Positions 26,444 through 35,039 of a DNA stretch of 64,000 bases are shown here, piece by piece; the stretch's first letter is position 1; every line of letters starts with the position of its first letter. The translations under genes and the position numbers were made by a program. The notes below the pieces were generated by a model. That model made no database searches, was not told where the DNA came from, and saw nothing but the letters and a program-made list of their open reading frames with translations. The stretch covers positions 868,001-932,000 of the forward strand of contig CAWIUG010000005.1 in NCBI GenBank assembly GCA_963839165.1, in the 5' to 3' direction. Origin of the DNA: DATFVA01 sp963839165 (GTDB lineage Bacteria > Bacteroidota > Ignavibacteria > Ignavibacteriales > Ignavibacteriaceae).

Positions 26444-29133
26444 ATGTTTAAGAATAACTACGCCATTTTGCCAAGGTACGTCTGGATTACTTCATTTCTG
26501 CTTTTCTTCGTCCTCGTCGGACTTTCATCCCCCGCTTTTGCTACGAATTACTATGTCGATCGTGACGCCTCCGGAAACGGCAGCGGCACCAGCTGGGCAA
26601 ACGCCTCAAAAACAGTACACGGACTCCCCTGGAGTTCTATCCAATCCGGTGATACAGTCTATGTATCAGGAGGAACTGATTCTACTCTTTACCCCAAAGA
26701 TTTCATCACGAATAAATCAGTCTCCGGAGGTTACATAGTTGTTACCAAAGGCAATGATCCCAACCATAGCGGGGCGGTCTGGTTTGCAAATTCTGATCCT
26801 GGTAGTCTGGGATACTCTTTTAATATTGACAATTGTCATAATATAAAAGTAACCGGGCTGAATTTCACAACCAGGATTGATACAACAATATATGCACAAT
26901 ATATAGTTGAAACATCTGGTTATAACCATAATGTTATTATCGATAATTGCCACATAGTCTCCCCGGGAAATGCAATTGGTCTTGGAGGAGCACACGATAT
27001 CGGCCTGGTTGTGAGTAATTGTACGATTGAAATATTAAGTAATGATTCCGATCTGGGACAGGATCCGATTGTATACGGTCTAGGAAGTGAATATCAATTC
27101 TTACATAATATTATTATTCACAGGCAAATTGGTGGGATTGATGGACAAGGTAATCATGGAGACCTCCTGCAGCTAGCTCAAACCGGTGATACAGGGTGGG
27201 ACAATCGGTTATTGCAGATAATATTTTCCAGGCAATTCTTCCTGATAATTCAGTTGATGTAGGATCTGCATTATATATCGCAGATCAAAGAAACCAATCT
27301 TGGTTGATTTATAATAATTTATTTGTTCATACAGGTGGTAATGCAACAAATGGACTTGATCCGATCGTTGCTGTTAAAGCAACAGACGGAATAAAACTGT
27401 CTATGAAAGTCTACAATAATACCATTGTTGATGGAAACTGCGCTGCTGGTCTTGTAAACCTTATAAGGTGCGATACATTTTATTTTAAAAACAATCTTTT
27501 AGTGCTAGATAGTACTAGTACATCGCGTTATATGGTACAAAGTCCTCTATCAGATTTATCTTCATACGACGCTGTGGATATTGATTATAATCATTATTAT
27601 GATTCTGACGGTGATTACAGGTTCGGCACATCAACAACGGCGAACTGGTCTCAATGGCAGGCTTCCGGGTATGATACACACGGCAGTATTGGACCTGTCA
27701 ATTTTATCAATGAGTGGGATACAACAGCTTATTCACATAACCTCCTCCCAGGATCTCCAGGGATTGATCAGGGCATCACATTGGCTGCACTATTTGGGGA
27801 TGATATCCAAGGAAATCAAAGACCTCAAGGGTCAAGCTGGGATATTGGTGCACTTGAAAAGGTTCAAGGGGGCGGCGGAAATAATCCTCCTGTTCAGCCT
27901 TCGAATCCTCAGCCTCTTAATGCTGCGGTTGATCAATCGATAGATGTGAATGTATCGTGGAGCTGCACGGATCCGGAAAATGACCCTCTTACTTATGATG
28001 TTTATTTCGGAACGAGCAGTAATCCAGCCCAGGTATCTAATAACCAGCCAGGGACAGCGTACGAACCGGGACAACTGGCTAACAGCACGACTTACTACTG
28101 GAAAATCGTGGCGCAGGATGATCATGGTAATTCGACTACCGGAGCTGTATGGCATTTCACTACGGCGGCAGGCTTCGTTAATACTCCTCCTGCTCAGCCG
28201 TCTAATCCTAACCCGGTTAACGCGGCAGAAAACCAGGATACTATTATTACGGTATCATGGAACTGCTCCGATCCCGATGGTGATACTCTGACGTACGATG
28301 TTTATTTCGGCACAAATAATAATCCCCCGCTGGTATCAGCCAATCAAAGTGCAAAAAACTATAATCCGGGAACGCTAACCACCGGCACGACTTATTACTG
28401 GAAAGTTATCGCTAAAGACAATCATAACGCTTCAACAGCGGGACCCGAGTGGCACTTCACTACGGTCAGCCAGGGCACCAATACTTTTGCTACTATTGAA
28501 TTGAAGGTTTTCCTTGAAGGCCCTTACACTGATAATGCAATGGATACACAACTGGAGGAAAATTCTCTCATCCCAAAAACCCAGCCTTATAATCAGTCCC
28601 CCTGGGCTTATGGCGGTAACGAGGAGGTTTCACAGGTACCTGCAAACACGGTCGACTGGGTACTGCTGGAACTTCGCAGTACTACAACTAATGTTGTGGC
28701 ACGCCAAGCTGTTCTGCTTAGAAATGACGGCAGGGTTACTGATCTTGATGGCTCTGAACGGGTCAATTTCCCTAATGTTCCCGGAGGCCAGTACTATGTT
28801 GTTGTGTACCATCGGAATCACCTTGCGATAATGTCGAAGAACCCTCTGCAGTTATCTGATTCAACGGCGTTCTATGATTTTACAACTTCGCAGGATAAGG
28901 CCTACGGCAGCGGAGCTATGAAGGATCTTGGTAATGGACGGTTTGCACTTTATGCTGCTGATGGAAACGGCAACGGAAATGTTAACAATGCTGATAATAA
29001 TAGTGTATGGAAAAAGGAGAACGGTAGTATTGGCTATGAGCAGGGGGATTATGATATGAATGGCGGCGTCACCATCGTTGATAAGAATTCAAAGTGGAAG
29101 CCGAATAACGGTAAATCAACCCAGGTGCCTTAA
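26444..29133 (+). pseudogene. Secreted beta-helix protein with Fn3-like repeats and a dockerin-like tail, one frameshift
   Basis: The ATG at 26444 follows GGGAGGAG and begins a signal peptide. Then come YYVDRDASGNGSGTSWANAS and a right-handed parallel beta-helix (about residues 40-460) typical of pectate-lyase-like surface proteins. A G run at 27198-27200 lacks one G; the reading moves frame and continues as SVIADNIFQAILPDNSVDVG, exactly where the intact paralogue at 57097-58620 reads WGQSVIS. After the helix are two Fn3-like repeats (NPPVQPSNPQPLNAA, NTPPAQPSNPNPVNAA, each with TTYYWK). The last 60 residues have two EF-hand-like dockerin loops (DGNGNGNVNNAD and DYDMNGGVTIVD). Function unknown; likely binds or acts on a polysaccharide. 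Confidence 0.75.
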
Positions 29134-29182
29134 TGATAGCAATTATGCGTTAAACAGATATTTAAGGATAGTGAGGTCAAAA

Positions 29183-29995
29183 ATGAGATTTAATATTTTA
29201 ATAGTTACAGTAATTATTGTACTGTCTTCCTTCGCTGCTGCTTCTGCTACTCGTCTGAATGGACAGATGAATATACTTGATAATAGCGAATCAAATTACA
29301 ACGTGATGCTGCAGATAAATACTGACACCGATGGATCAAAGATGGGTGGAGCAACAATAGTAATAAATTATGATACGACGTATCTTAGTTTTCCTGATTA
29401 CCCTGCTGCAGGGACAGATTACAGCTTCAGTAATTTCAACCTTGGGTATTATGATACTGCAAGTGTCACTAAAATCCGCAATGGTCAAATCTGGCTGAAC
29501 ATTGATCTTGCATCAGACAACCACGGGACGCTTGTTCAGAAGGGTCCCGATTCATGGACCGACCTGGTAACGCTTAATTTTACCAGCAGCGAGTCAGTCC
29601 CGAATTCGGCTGTATCCTGGGGTTTTGAGAGTTCCTTCTGGCACATATACGCCGATGATAATCTAACAAGCTGGGAGATCGGGAATTTCGGCAGCGTTAC
29701 CCTTGCCGGTGAAGGTAAAGGAATGAACAGTACTTCTTATAACCTTAGCCAGAATTATCCTAATCCTTTCAATCCTACCACAATGATTCAATATAATGTT
29801 CCTGAAAGAAGTTTTGTAAAACTCACCGTCTATAATATTATTGGCGAACAAATACGTGTTCTTGCCGAAGGTGAAAAGGAAGCTGGAACCTACAGTGTGG
29901 ACTTCAAAGCACAGGATCTGCCGAGCGGCGTATACCTGTATAGGCTACAGGCTGGTGAGTTTATCCAAACCCGGAAAATGATGTTGGTGAAGTAA
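29183..29995 (+). CDS. Cohesin-like surface protein with T9SS sorting domain
   Basis: A 270-residue protein. The start at 29183 follows GTGAGG and gives a clean signal peptide (FNILIVTVIIVLSSF...SASA). Residues 25-165 look like a cohesin-type beta-sandwich: NVMLQINTDTDGSKMGGATI, VINYDTTYLSF, and a VTLNFTSS strand. The last 85 residues are a T9SS sorting domain (SQNYPNPFNPTTMIQY, ending MMLVK). It should be exported by T9SS and fixed on the surface. It lies 50 bases after the gene for a protein that ends in a dockerin-like module, so a cohesin-dockerin pair is likely. The cohesin call rests on strand pattern and context. Confidence 0.7.
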   Translation: MRFNILIVTVIIVLSSFAAASATRLNGQMNILDNSESNYNVMLQINTDTDGSKMGGATIVINYDTTYLSFPDYPAAGTDYSFSNFNLGYYDTASVTKIRNGQIWLNIDLASDNHGTLVQKGPDSWTDLVTLNFTSSESVPNSAVSWGFESSFWHIYADDNLTSWEIGNFGSVTLAGEGKGMNSTSYNLSQNYPNPFNPTTMIQYNVPERSFVKLTVYNIIGEQIRVLAEGEKEAGTYSVDFKAQDLPSGVYLYRLQAGEFIQTRKMMLVK

Positions 29996-30132
29996 GAATT
30001 GATATCGTAATCCTTGCCATTTGAAATAATTTAGGGTATATTATTTTATATTCTATTTACGGGGATATAATTATAAATGGCGGGATACGATTTTCTTTCT
30101 AATCTTCTTTCATAACCGGGGAGTTTTGTTAA

Positions 30133-30717
30133 ATGAATGAAAGTCCTTTCAATCTGCTGAAACCTTTCACAATCTACGATTATATAGTGGGATTTATCAG
30201 CGGCGTTATTCTTCTCTCGTATGGACATTGGCAACTGGTATTATCTGGCACCCTATTGGGTTATGCCGGATATTGGGTATTAAGTTTTCTTCCCCAGGTT
30301 CCGGCACTTTTAGGTAACACCTTCCCGAATAAAATTTCCAGCGCTTCTTTTTCGGTGTTCATGTTACTGCTGCTAAGAACGGCAATCATCATTTCCTGGA
30401 GTTACCTGGTTTTATCTGTTCTTATTCGGATCAGTTCACCTCCTTCTATCCCCTTCTTACTTTTCAGCTTCTTTATCATTACAACTCCCCTGAACCACGT
30501 GGTTCTTAAGTGGTGTAGTCCTCAAAATTATAATGCATCTTACGAACAACTTTTGTTCGATTTTATGCTTGCTGCGGTTATTTTCTTTGGCCTGTTAATT
30601 GAACTTGATATGTTGAGCCTGGTGCTGATAACCGGTGCTCTTGTGATTTTAATAAGGATTCCGCTGATAATTATTGGTTTATTTGAAAGAAACGCAGGTA
30701 CAGATAAGTTGAAATGA
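30133..30717 (+). CDS. Integral membrane protein of unknown function
   Basis: A 194-residue protein with five or six membrane helices (IVGFISGVILLSYGHW, LLGYAGYWVLSFL, VFMLLLLRTAIIISWSYLVL, FLLFSFFIITTP, LLFDFMLAAVIFFGLLI, LVLITGALVILIRIPLII). The polar segments are short. There is no clear catalytic motif; VVLKWCSPQNYNASYEQ is the longest loop. I do not recognise the family. It lies between a cohesin-like protein and a sensor kinase, with long gaps on both sides, so it may be a separate unit. About 217 bases after it (30718-30934) show no gene. Confidence 0.65.
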   Translation: MNESPFNLLKPFTIYDYIVGFISGVILLSYGHWQLVLSGTLLGYAGYWVLSFLPQVPALLGNTFPNKISSASFSVFMLLLLRTAIIISWSYLVLSVLIRISSPPSIPFLLFSFFIITTPLNHVVLKWCSPQNYNASYEQLLFDFMLAAVIFFGLLIELDMLSLVLITGALVILIRIPLIIIGLFERNAGTDKLK

Positions 30718-30934
30718 CTATTTATAAGTCCAGGAGTTAATCTATTCCTGTTCTATTATAAGGCATTTTGACTGATTTTGAAACATTATGAGCGGTTTTA
30801 CACACACTCACATCCTTATTTTTATTGCAATGATTGAATAAATTTTGTATGTTTTTTCAGGCACTTTTGAGTCCGTGAGGGAAATATGGAACGTAAAGTT
30901 TCTTTAAACAATTTTTAGCCCGGGGAGGGGATAA

Positions 30935-32341
30935 ATGAGAAGCGGGAATCATTTTTGTAACTTCATCACGCTGGACACTTCCAATCCACCGGTAAATTCC
31001 ATTAAACAAAAATCAAAACTGGACTTTTCTTTAATAAGCAAACTGCCTGTTCCCGTTTCGGTTTGGCAAAAGCTTGATAATGATTTTTACCTCATTTATG
31101 TAAACAAATCAGCCGATAAAATTTTCAATCGATCATACCATTGGGGAATCAGACTGGATAAAGCTTTTCCTGTTGAGTACCAGAATATTATGACAACAAA
31201 ACCTGAAGAAGATTCCTTCTTCCAGGTAATAGATGATGAACTCCTACTGATCTGCCATTTTCTTGACGACACCAATGTGAGGAAGGATCTTGCCGCAACC
31301 AGAGACCTTGGGAACGACGCGCTGAAAAAAATAATAGAACCCAGTCCGGTTTCAGTGGTCATCACTGACATCACAGGCAACATTGAATTTGTAAATTCAA
31401 AGTTTGTTGAGGTAGCAGGTTATACTGAAGAAGAAATAAGAGGAAAAAATTCAAGGATACTTAAATCTGGACAGACTTCCAAAGATGAGTACAAGGAAAT
31501 GTGGGGAACTATTAATTCGGGAAATGTATGGCGCGGTGAGTTCAGCAACAAAAGAAAAAATGGCGAAATATACTATGAGTATGCTGTGATCTCCCCTATT
31601 ACTGATAAGAACGGAAAGATCAGGAACTTTATCGCGTTCAAAGAGGATATTACTGAACTTAAGAACGCATTAAATGAAGTGACCAAATCTGAAAAGTTCG
31701 CTCAGCTCGGAAAGATGGCAGCCTTTGTATCACATCAGATCAAGACTCCCCTTTCATCGATCAAGCTGAGCATTGATCTGCTGGGACTGAACGATTCGAT
31801 GGATGATGAAGCAAAACAATCGATCTCTATTATACAAAAAGAAGTGGGACATTTATCCAGGCTTCTTAAAGATGTTTTGCAGTTCTCAAAGGAATCAAGG
31901 TTAGAGTTTTCCGAGATCGATCTCACAAAAAAGCTGGTAATAATAAAATCACTACTGCAGCCGATGCTGAAGGCCAGAGGTATAAAGTTTAACACACGAA
32001 CCGAGGGTCATTCTGTTTACGGCGATACACAGCAACTTCATTCATTGTTCCTTCATCTGCTGGAAAACTCAATCGATTCGATAGATACAAACGGCGAAAT
32101 TGAGATTTACTCGGAACAGAAGGGCGGGATATGCAGCATTTTTATAAAAGATACCGGCCGCGGGATTGAGGATACAAAGTTAATTTATGAGCCATTCTAT
32201 ACTACTAAACCAACTGGAGCAGGATTCGGACTATCGATAGCGAAAAGTATAGCCGAGAAACATAACGGGCAGTTAAGATTAATTTCATCGAAACCAGGTG
32301 AAACAATTTTTGAGCTCGCATTACCCTCCAGAGGGGCATAA
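30935..32341 (+). CDS. PAS-domain sensor histidine kinase (NtrB-like)
   Basis: A 468-residue cytoplasmic kinase. There is no membrane helix. Residues 30-120 form a degenerate first sensor domain; residues 130-245 a canonical PAS with PAC (VVITDITGNIEFVNSKF, then YEYAVISPITDKNGKIRNFIAF). The phospho-histidine is His267 in FVSHQIKTPLSS; the ATPase has ENSIDSI, DTGRGIED and GAGFGLSIAKSIAEKHNG. The stop codon is directly followed by the ATG of the NtrC-type regulator, so they form a two-gene operon. Soluble PAS kinases paired with sigma-54 activators usually sense an internal or membrane-derived signal. Here the pair sits at the head of a polysaccharide locus. Confidence 0.9.
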   Translation: MRSGNHFCNFITLDTSNPPVNSIKQKSKLDFSLISKLPVPVSVWQKLDNDFYLIYVNKSADKIFNRSYHWGIRLDKAFPVEYQNIMTTKPEEDSFFQVIDDELLLICHFLDDTNVRKDLAATRDLGNDALKKIIEPSPVSVVITDITGNIEFVNSKFVEVAGYTEEEIRGKNSRILKSGQTSKDEYKEMWGTINSGNVWRGEFSNKRKNGEIYYEYAVISPITDKNGKIRNFIAFKEDITELKNALNEVTKSEKFAQLGKMAAFVSHQIKTPLSSIKLSIDLLGLNDSMDDEAKQSISIIQKEVGHLSRLLKDVLQFSKESRLEFSEIDLTKKLVIIKSLLQPMLKARGIKFNTRTEGHSVYGDTQQLHSLFLHLLENSIDSIDTNGEIEIYSEQKGGICSIFIKDTGRGIEDTKLIYEPFYTTKPTGAGFGLSIAKSIAEKHNGQLRLISSKPGETIFELALPSRGA

Positions 32342-33724
32342 ATGGAAAAACTTCTTATCATCGACGATGATGAATCATTAAGTGAAGCATTAAGACTTGT
32401 ACTTGTTAAAGCGGGTTACGCTGTTTCCACTGCACATAGTGCAGAAGAAGCCTTCTGCATAATATCAAGAACTAATTTTGATCTTGTAGTCTCTGATCTG
32501 AAGCTGCCAAAAGAAAGCGGTATCGACCTTTTGAAAAAAGTCAGGCAGTTCAACGAGGACCTCCCTTTCATAATAATGACAGCGTTCGATGAATCTGCGT
32601 CAACGATTAAAGCTATACAGGAGGGTGCCTATGATTACCTGGAAAAACCGCTGGATATCGATCGGCTGCTTACGGCAATAAGGCGGGCTCTTGAAGGGAA
32701 AAAACTGAGCAGTCATCTCTCTGTTTCAATCTCAAAAGATGTAGACGATTATTGTATTGAAAAGAGCCTGGTAGGAAAAACGCCTTCAATGAGAGAAATT
32801 CTCAAAAAGATCGGAAAGGTATCGAACAACCGTGTAAATATATTGATACAGGGAGAAAGCGGTACAGGGAAAGAACTGATAACAAGAATTATACATTACA
32901 CAGGCATTACAAAAAACGAACCTTTTGTTGCCGTGAACTGCACCGCACTTTCTGAAACCCTGCTTGAGAGCGAGCTATTCGGGCACGTTAAAGGCGCTTT
33001 CACAGGGGCGATAAAGGATACACGAGGGAAGTTTGAACTTGCAGGTGAAGGGACAATATTCCTTGATGAAATTGCAGAGATCTCCCCCGCCCTTCAGGTA
33101 AAGCTATTAAGAGTACTTCAGGAACGTGAATTTGAAAAGGTGGGTGGTGAAGTTACCATTCCCATGCGGGCGCGTGTTGCTGCCGCCACAAACAGGAACC
33201 TCGAGCAGTATGTAGAAGAAGGCAGGTTCAGAGAAGATCTCTATTACAGGCTGAAAGTCTTTACTATAGATGTTCCCCCTTTAAGAGAAAGACGCGAGGA
33301 CATTCAGAGCCTTGTAATCTACCTTCTTAAGAAGATCAATAATGACCTTCACAAGAACGTAAGAAAAATTCCGATAGAAGTAATAGATATGCTGCAGAAT
33401 TATGACTGGGTAGGAAACGTCAGGGAACTTGAGAACACCCTGCTGCAGGCTGTTGTGTTGACCGACGGTGACATGCTGAAACCCGAAAACCTGCTGTTTC
33501 CCAAGAGCGCTGAACATCAGGAGAGACTAAGACACTTAACGAAGGACAGCGACCTTCAGCTTGATTCCGGAAACGGGGAAAGAAGCCTTGAGGAGATTAC
33601 CAGACAATACTTAAATCTGGTTCTCAATAAAGTACACTGGAATAAAACAAAAGCCTGCGAGATCCTTAAAATTTCCAAACCAACTCTCGACAAGAAAATC
33701 AAAGACTTCGAGCTAAAACCCTAA
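32342..33724 (+). CDS. NtrC-family sigma-54-dependent response regulator
   Basis: A 460-residue activator with all three parts: receiver (LLIIDDDESL, phospho-acceptor Asp52 in LVVSDLKLP, Lys in YLEKPLD), AAA+ domain (Walker A GESGTGKE at 171, the sigma-54 contact loop GAFTGA, Walker B GTIFLDEI, and the R-finger region FREDLYYRL) and a C-terminal Fis-type HTH (WNKTKACEILKISKPTLDKK). The GAFTGA loop is intact, so it should open sigma-54 promoters. Two such promoter candidates lie close by (26252 and 33832). The start codon follows the kinase stop with no gap. I infer control of the beta-helix and CheW genes and perhaps the polysaccharide operon. Confidence 0.93.
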   Translation: MEKLLIIDDDESLSEALRLVLVKAGYAVSTAHSAEEAFCIISRTNFDLVVSDLKLPKESGIDLLKKVRQFNEDLPFIIMTAFDESASTIKAIQEGAYDYLEKPLDIDRLLTAIRRALEGKKLSSHLSVSISKDVDDYCIEKSLVGKTPSMREILKKIGKVSNNRVNILIQGESGTGKELITRIIHYTGITKNEPFVAVNCTALSETLLESELFGHVKGAFTGAIKDTRGKFELAGEGTIFLDEIAEISPALQVKLLRVLQEREFEKVGGEVTIPMRARVAAATNRNLEQYVEEGRFREDLYYRLKVFTIDVPPLRERREDIQSLVIYLLKKINNDLHKNVRKIPIEVIDMLQNYDWVGNVRELENTLLQAVVLTDGDMLKPENLLFPKSAEHQERLRHLTKDSDLQLDSGNGERSLEEITRQYLNLVLNKVHWNKTKACEILKISKPTLDKKIKDFELKP

Positions 33725-33752
33725 TTTTTTCTCTCCTATCCCCTTAAAGAAT

Positions 33753-33847
33753 CTTTAACCACCTTAAACTTTCTTTAACCCTTTTCTTATACAGTCCCTC
33801 TTATTTTCTTAATAAAATCATTTTTTGCCAGTGGCATTTATTTTGTT
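33753..33847 (+). promoter_or_regulatory. Candidate sigma-54 promoter with upstream direct repeats
   Basis: TGGCATTTATTTTGTT at 33832-33847 has GG and G at sigma-54 spacing. Two copies of CTTTAACC at 33753 and 33773 lie exactly 20 bases apart, 59 to 79 bases upstream of the -24 element, a good place for activator binding. The CheW-domain gene starts at 33878, about 20 bases after the expected start site. The pattern was found by eye, not scored. Confidence 0.5.
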
Positions 33848-33877
33848 CGTCAATTCAATGCATACTGAGGGAGATTA

Positions 33878-34369
33878 ATGCACCAGGAGAACGAACTAAT
33901 AGAGAATTTTACGGGACTTCTCATCTTTGAAGTCGCAGGCAGGGATTATTGCTTAAATGATGCGATAATTTCTTCAATAATAAAATCTCCGTTTTCAATC
34001 AATCATTACGATAAGCAAAACGGAGGAAACTCTTACCTAGAGGTTAACAATAATATCATCCCCCTGATAAGTCTCAAAAATCTATTTGATTATCCCAAAA
34101 TAAAAGAATCGATAACAAAAGATTCCAGGGTGATCATTATTGAATTCAGAGATGAAAGATACGGACTGCTTGTCGACAGGATCAAGGAGATGATAGCGCT
34201 CGATTCCAGGTACATCACCGACTGTATAAAGTTTAATCCGGGCCATGAACTGCCGGAAGATTGCAAAGGTCGGAACTTTCTGGAAGGTTCACTTGAGATA
34301 GAAGACAGATGTGTGTTACTGCTGAATTTAAATCCTATTGTCAGCAGCTATAAACTTCAAATAAATTAA
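33878..34369 (+). CDS. Single-domain CheW-like protein
   Basis: A 163-residue protein that is one CheW domain: LLIFEVAGRDYCLNDAIISSI, then NIIPLISLKNLF (the IP-x-x-L-L core), SRVIIIEFRDERYGLLVDRI and VLLLNLNPIVSS. CheW adaptors link receptors to CheA kinases. No CheA, receptor or other chemotaxis gene is in the window. It stands between a sigma-54 activator and a polysaccharide operon, with its own promoter-like site. Such solitary CheW proteins can work in non-flagellar chemosensory pathways that control exopolysaccharide or motility, but here the role is unknown. Confidence 0.85.
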   Translation: MHQENELIENFTGLLIFEVAGRDYCLNDAIISSIIKSPFSINHYDKQNGGNSYLEVNNNIIPLISLKNLFDYPKIKESITKDSRVIIIEFRDERYGLLVDRIKEMIALDSRYITDCIKFNPGHELPEDCKGRNFLEGSLEIEDRCVLLLNLNPIVSSYKLQIN

Positions 34370-34385
34370 AATATTCAGCAAAAGG

Positions 34386-34409
34386 TTCGGAAGAACAGCG
34401 GGTTCCGAA
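34386..34409. terminator. Hairpin after the CheW gene
   Basis: TTCGGAA and TTCCGAA pair around a 10-base loop starting 17 bases after the CheW stop. The T run is weak. It may stop the CheW transcript before the polysaccharide operon. Confidence 0.35.
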
Positions 34410-34512
34410 TCTACATTATTCCAGGTGATGTGAGTGACCCGGCGAAGCTGTGCCGAGCGATTCAGACCAAACAATTGAAATGAATTATCCACTAACTAAT
34501 AACCAATATTTT

Positions 34513-35025
34513 ATGAAATCTATAATTCTTCTTTTTTTAATTATAAGCACTGTAAGCATTACCTCTTATGCTCAGGAAGACGTCCAGATCGGGAAGAGAA
34601 TCTCCCAATTAAGAGAGTATAAGGGTGCTCAGTATGATTATTCCGATGCTGATGCGATAAATATTAAAGTACTTGTTTGGGGTTATGTTCAATTCCCTGG
34701 TCAATATATCATACCTTCAACAAGCAGCGTAAATGATCTTCTGGCTCTTGCAGGGGGTCCACTTCCCGATGCAAATATAGAAGATCTTAGATTATTTAAG
34801 ACATATAAAGATTCATCTCAGACCTTAATTAAATTTAATTATAATGATCTTTTATGGAACAACAGACTAAGCCAAAAAATAAATATTCCTACCCTGGGAG
34901 CCGGCGATATACTTCTAGTTCCAGGTTCACCTAGATGGTTCCTAAAGGACTACCTGGGAATAACATTATCAGTTATCTCGACACTGTCCTCAATAGCTGT
35001 TCTATTGGTTACGATTTTAAAATAA
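34513..35025 (+). CDS. SLBB-domain polysaccharide export-like protein without a Poly_export domain
   Basis: From the ATG at 34513 the protein has a signal peptide (SIILLFLIISTVSITSYAQ) and 170 residues. A single SLBB (beta-grasp) domain follows: INIKVLVWGYVQFPGQYIIP, then VNDLLALAGGPLPDANIEDL. The C terminus has one membrane helix (LGITLSVISTLSSIAVLLVTIL). An in-frame GTG at 34450 and ATG at 34480 exist but would bury the signal peptide. Normal Wza-type exporters have a Poly_export domain before SLBB; it is absent here. The gene is the first of the polysaccharide operon, 14 bases before the co-polymerase gene. It may be an accessory to an exporter encoded elsewhere. Confidence 0.75.
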   Translation: MKSIILLFLIISTVSITSYAQEDVQIGKRISQLREYKGAQYDYSDADAINIKVLVWGYVQFPGQYIIPSTSSVNDLLALAGGPLPDANIEDLRLFKTYKDSSQTLIKFNYNDLLWNNRLSQKINIPTLGAGDILLVPGSPRWFLKDYLGITLSVISTLSSIAVLLVTILK

Positions 35026-35039
35026 AAAGGCTATAAAAA

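Noticed and set aside
30860..30880. AGGCACTTTTGAGTCC before the PAS kinase as a sigma-54 promoter
   Set aside because: The second G falls at the wrong distance from the GG, so the -24/-12 spacing is not met.
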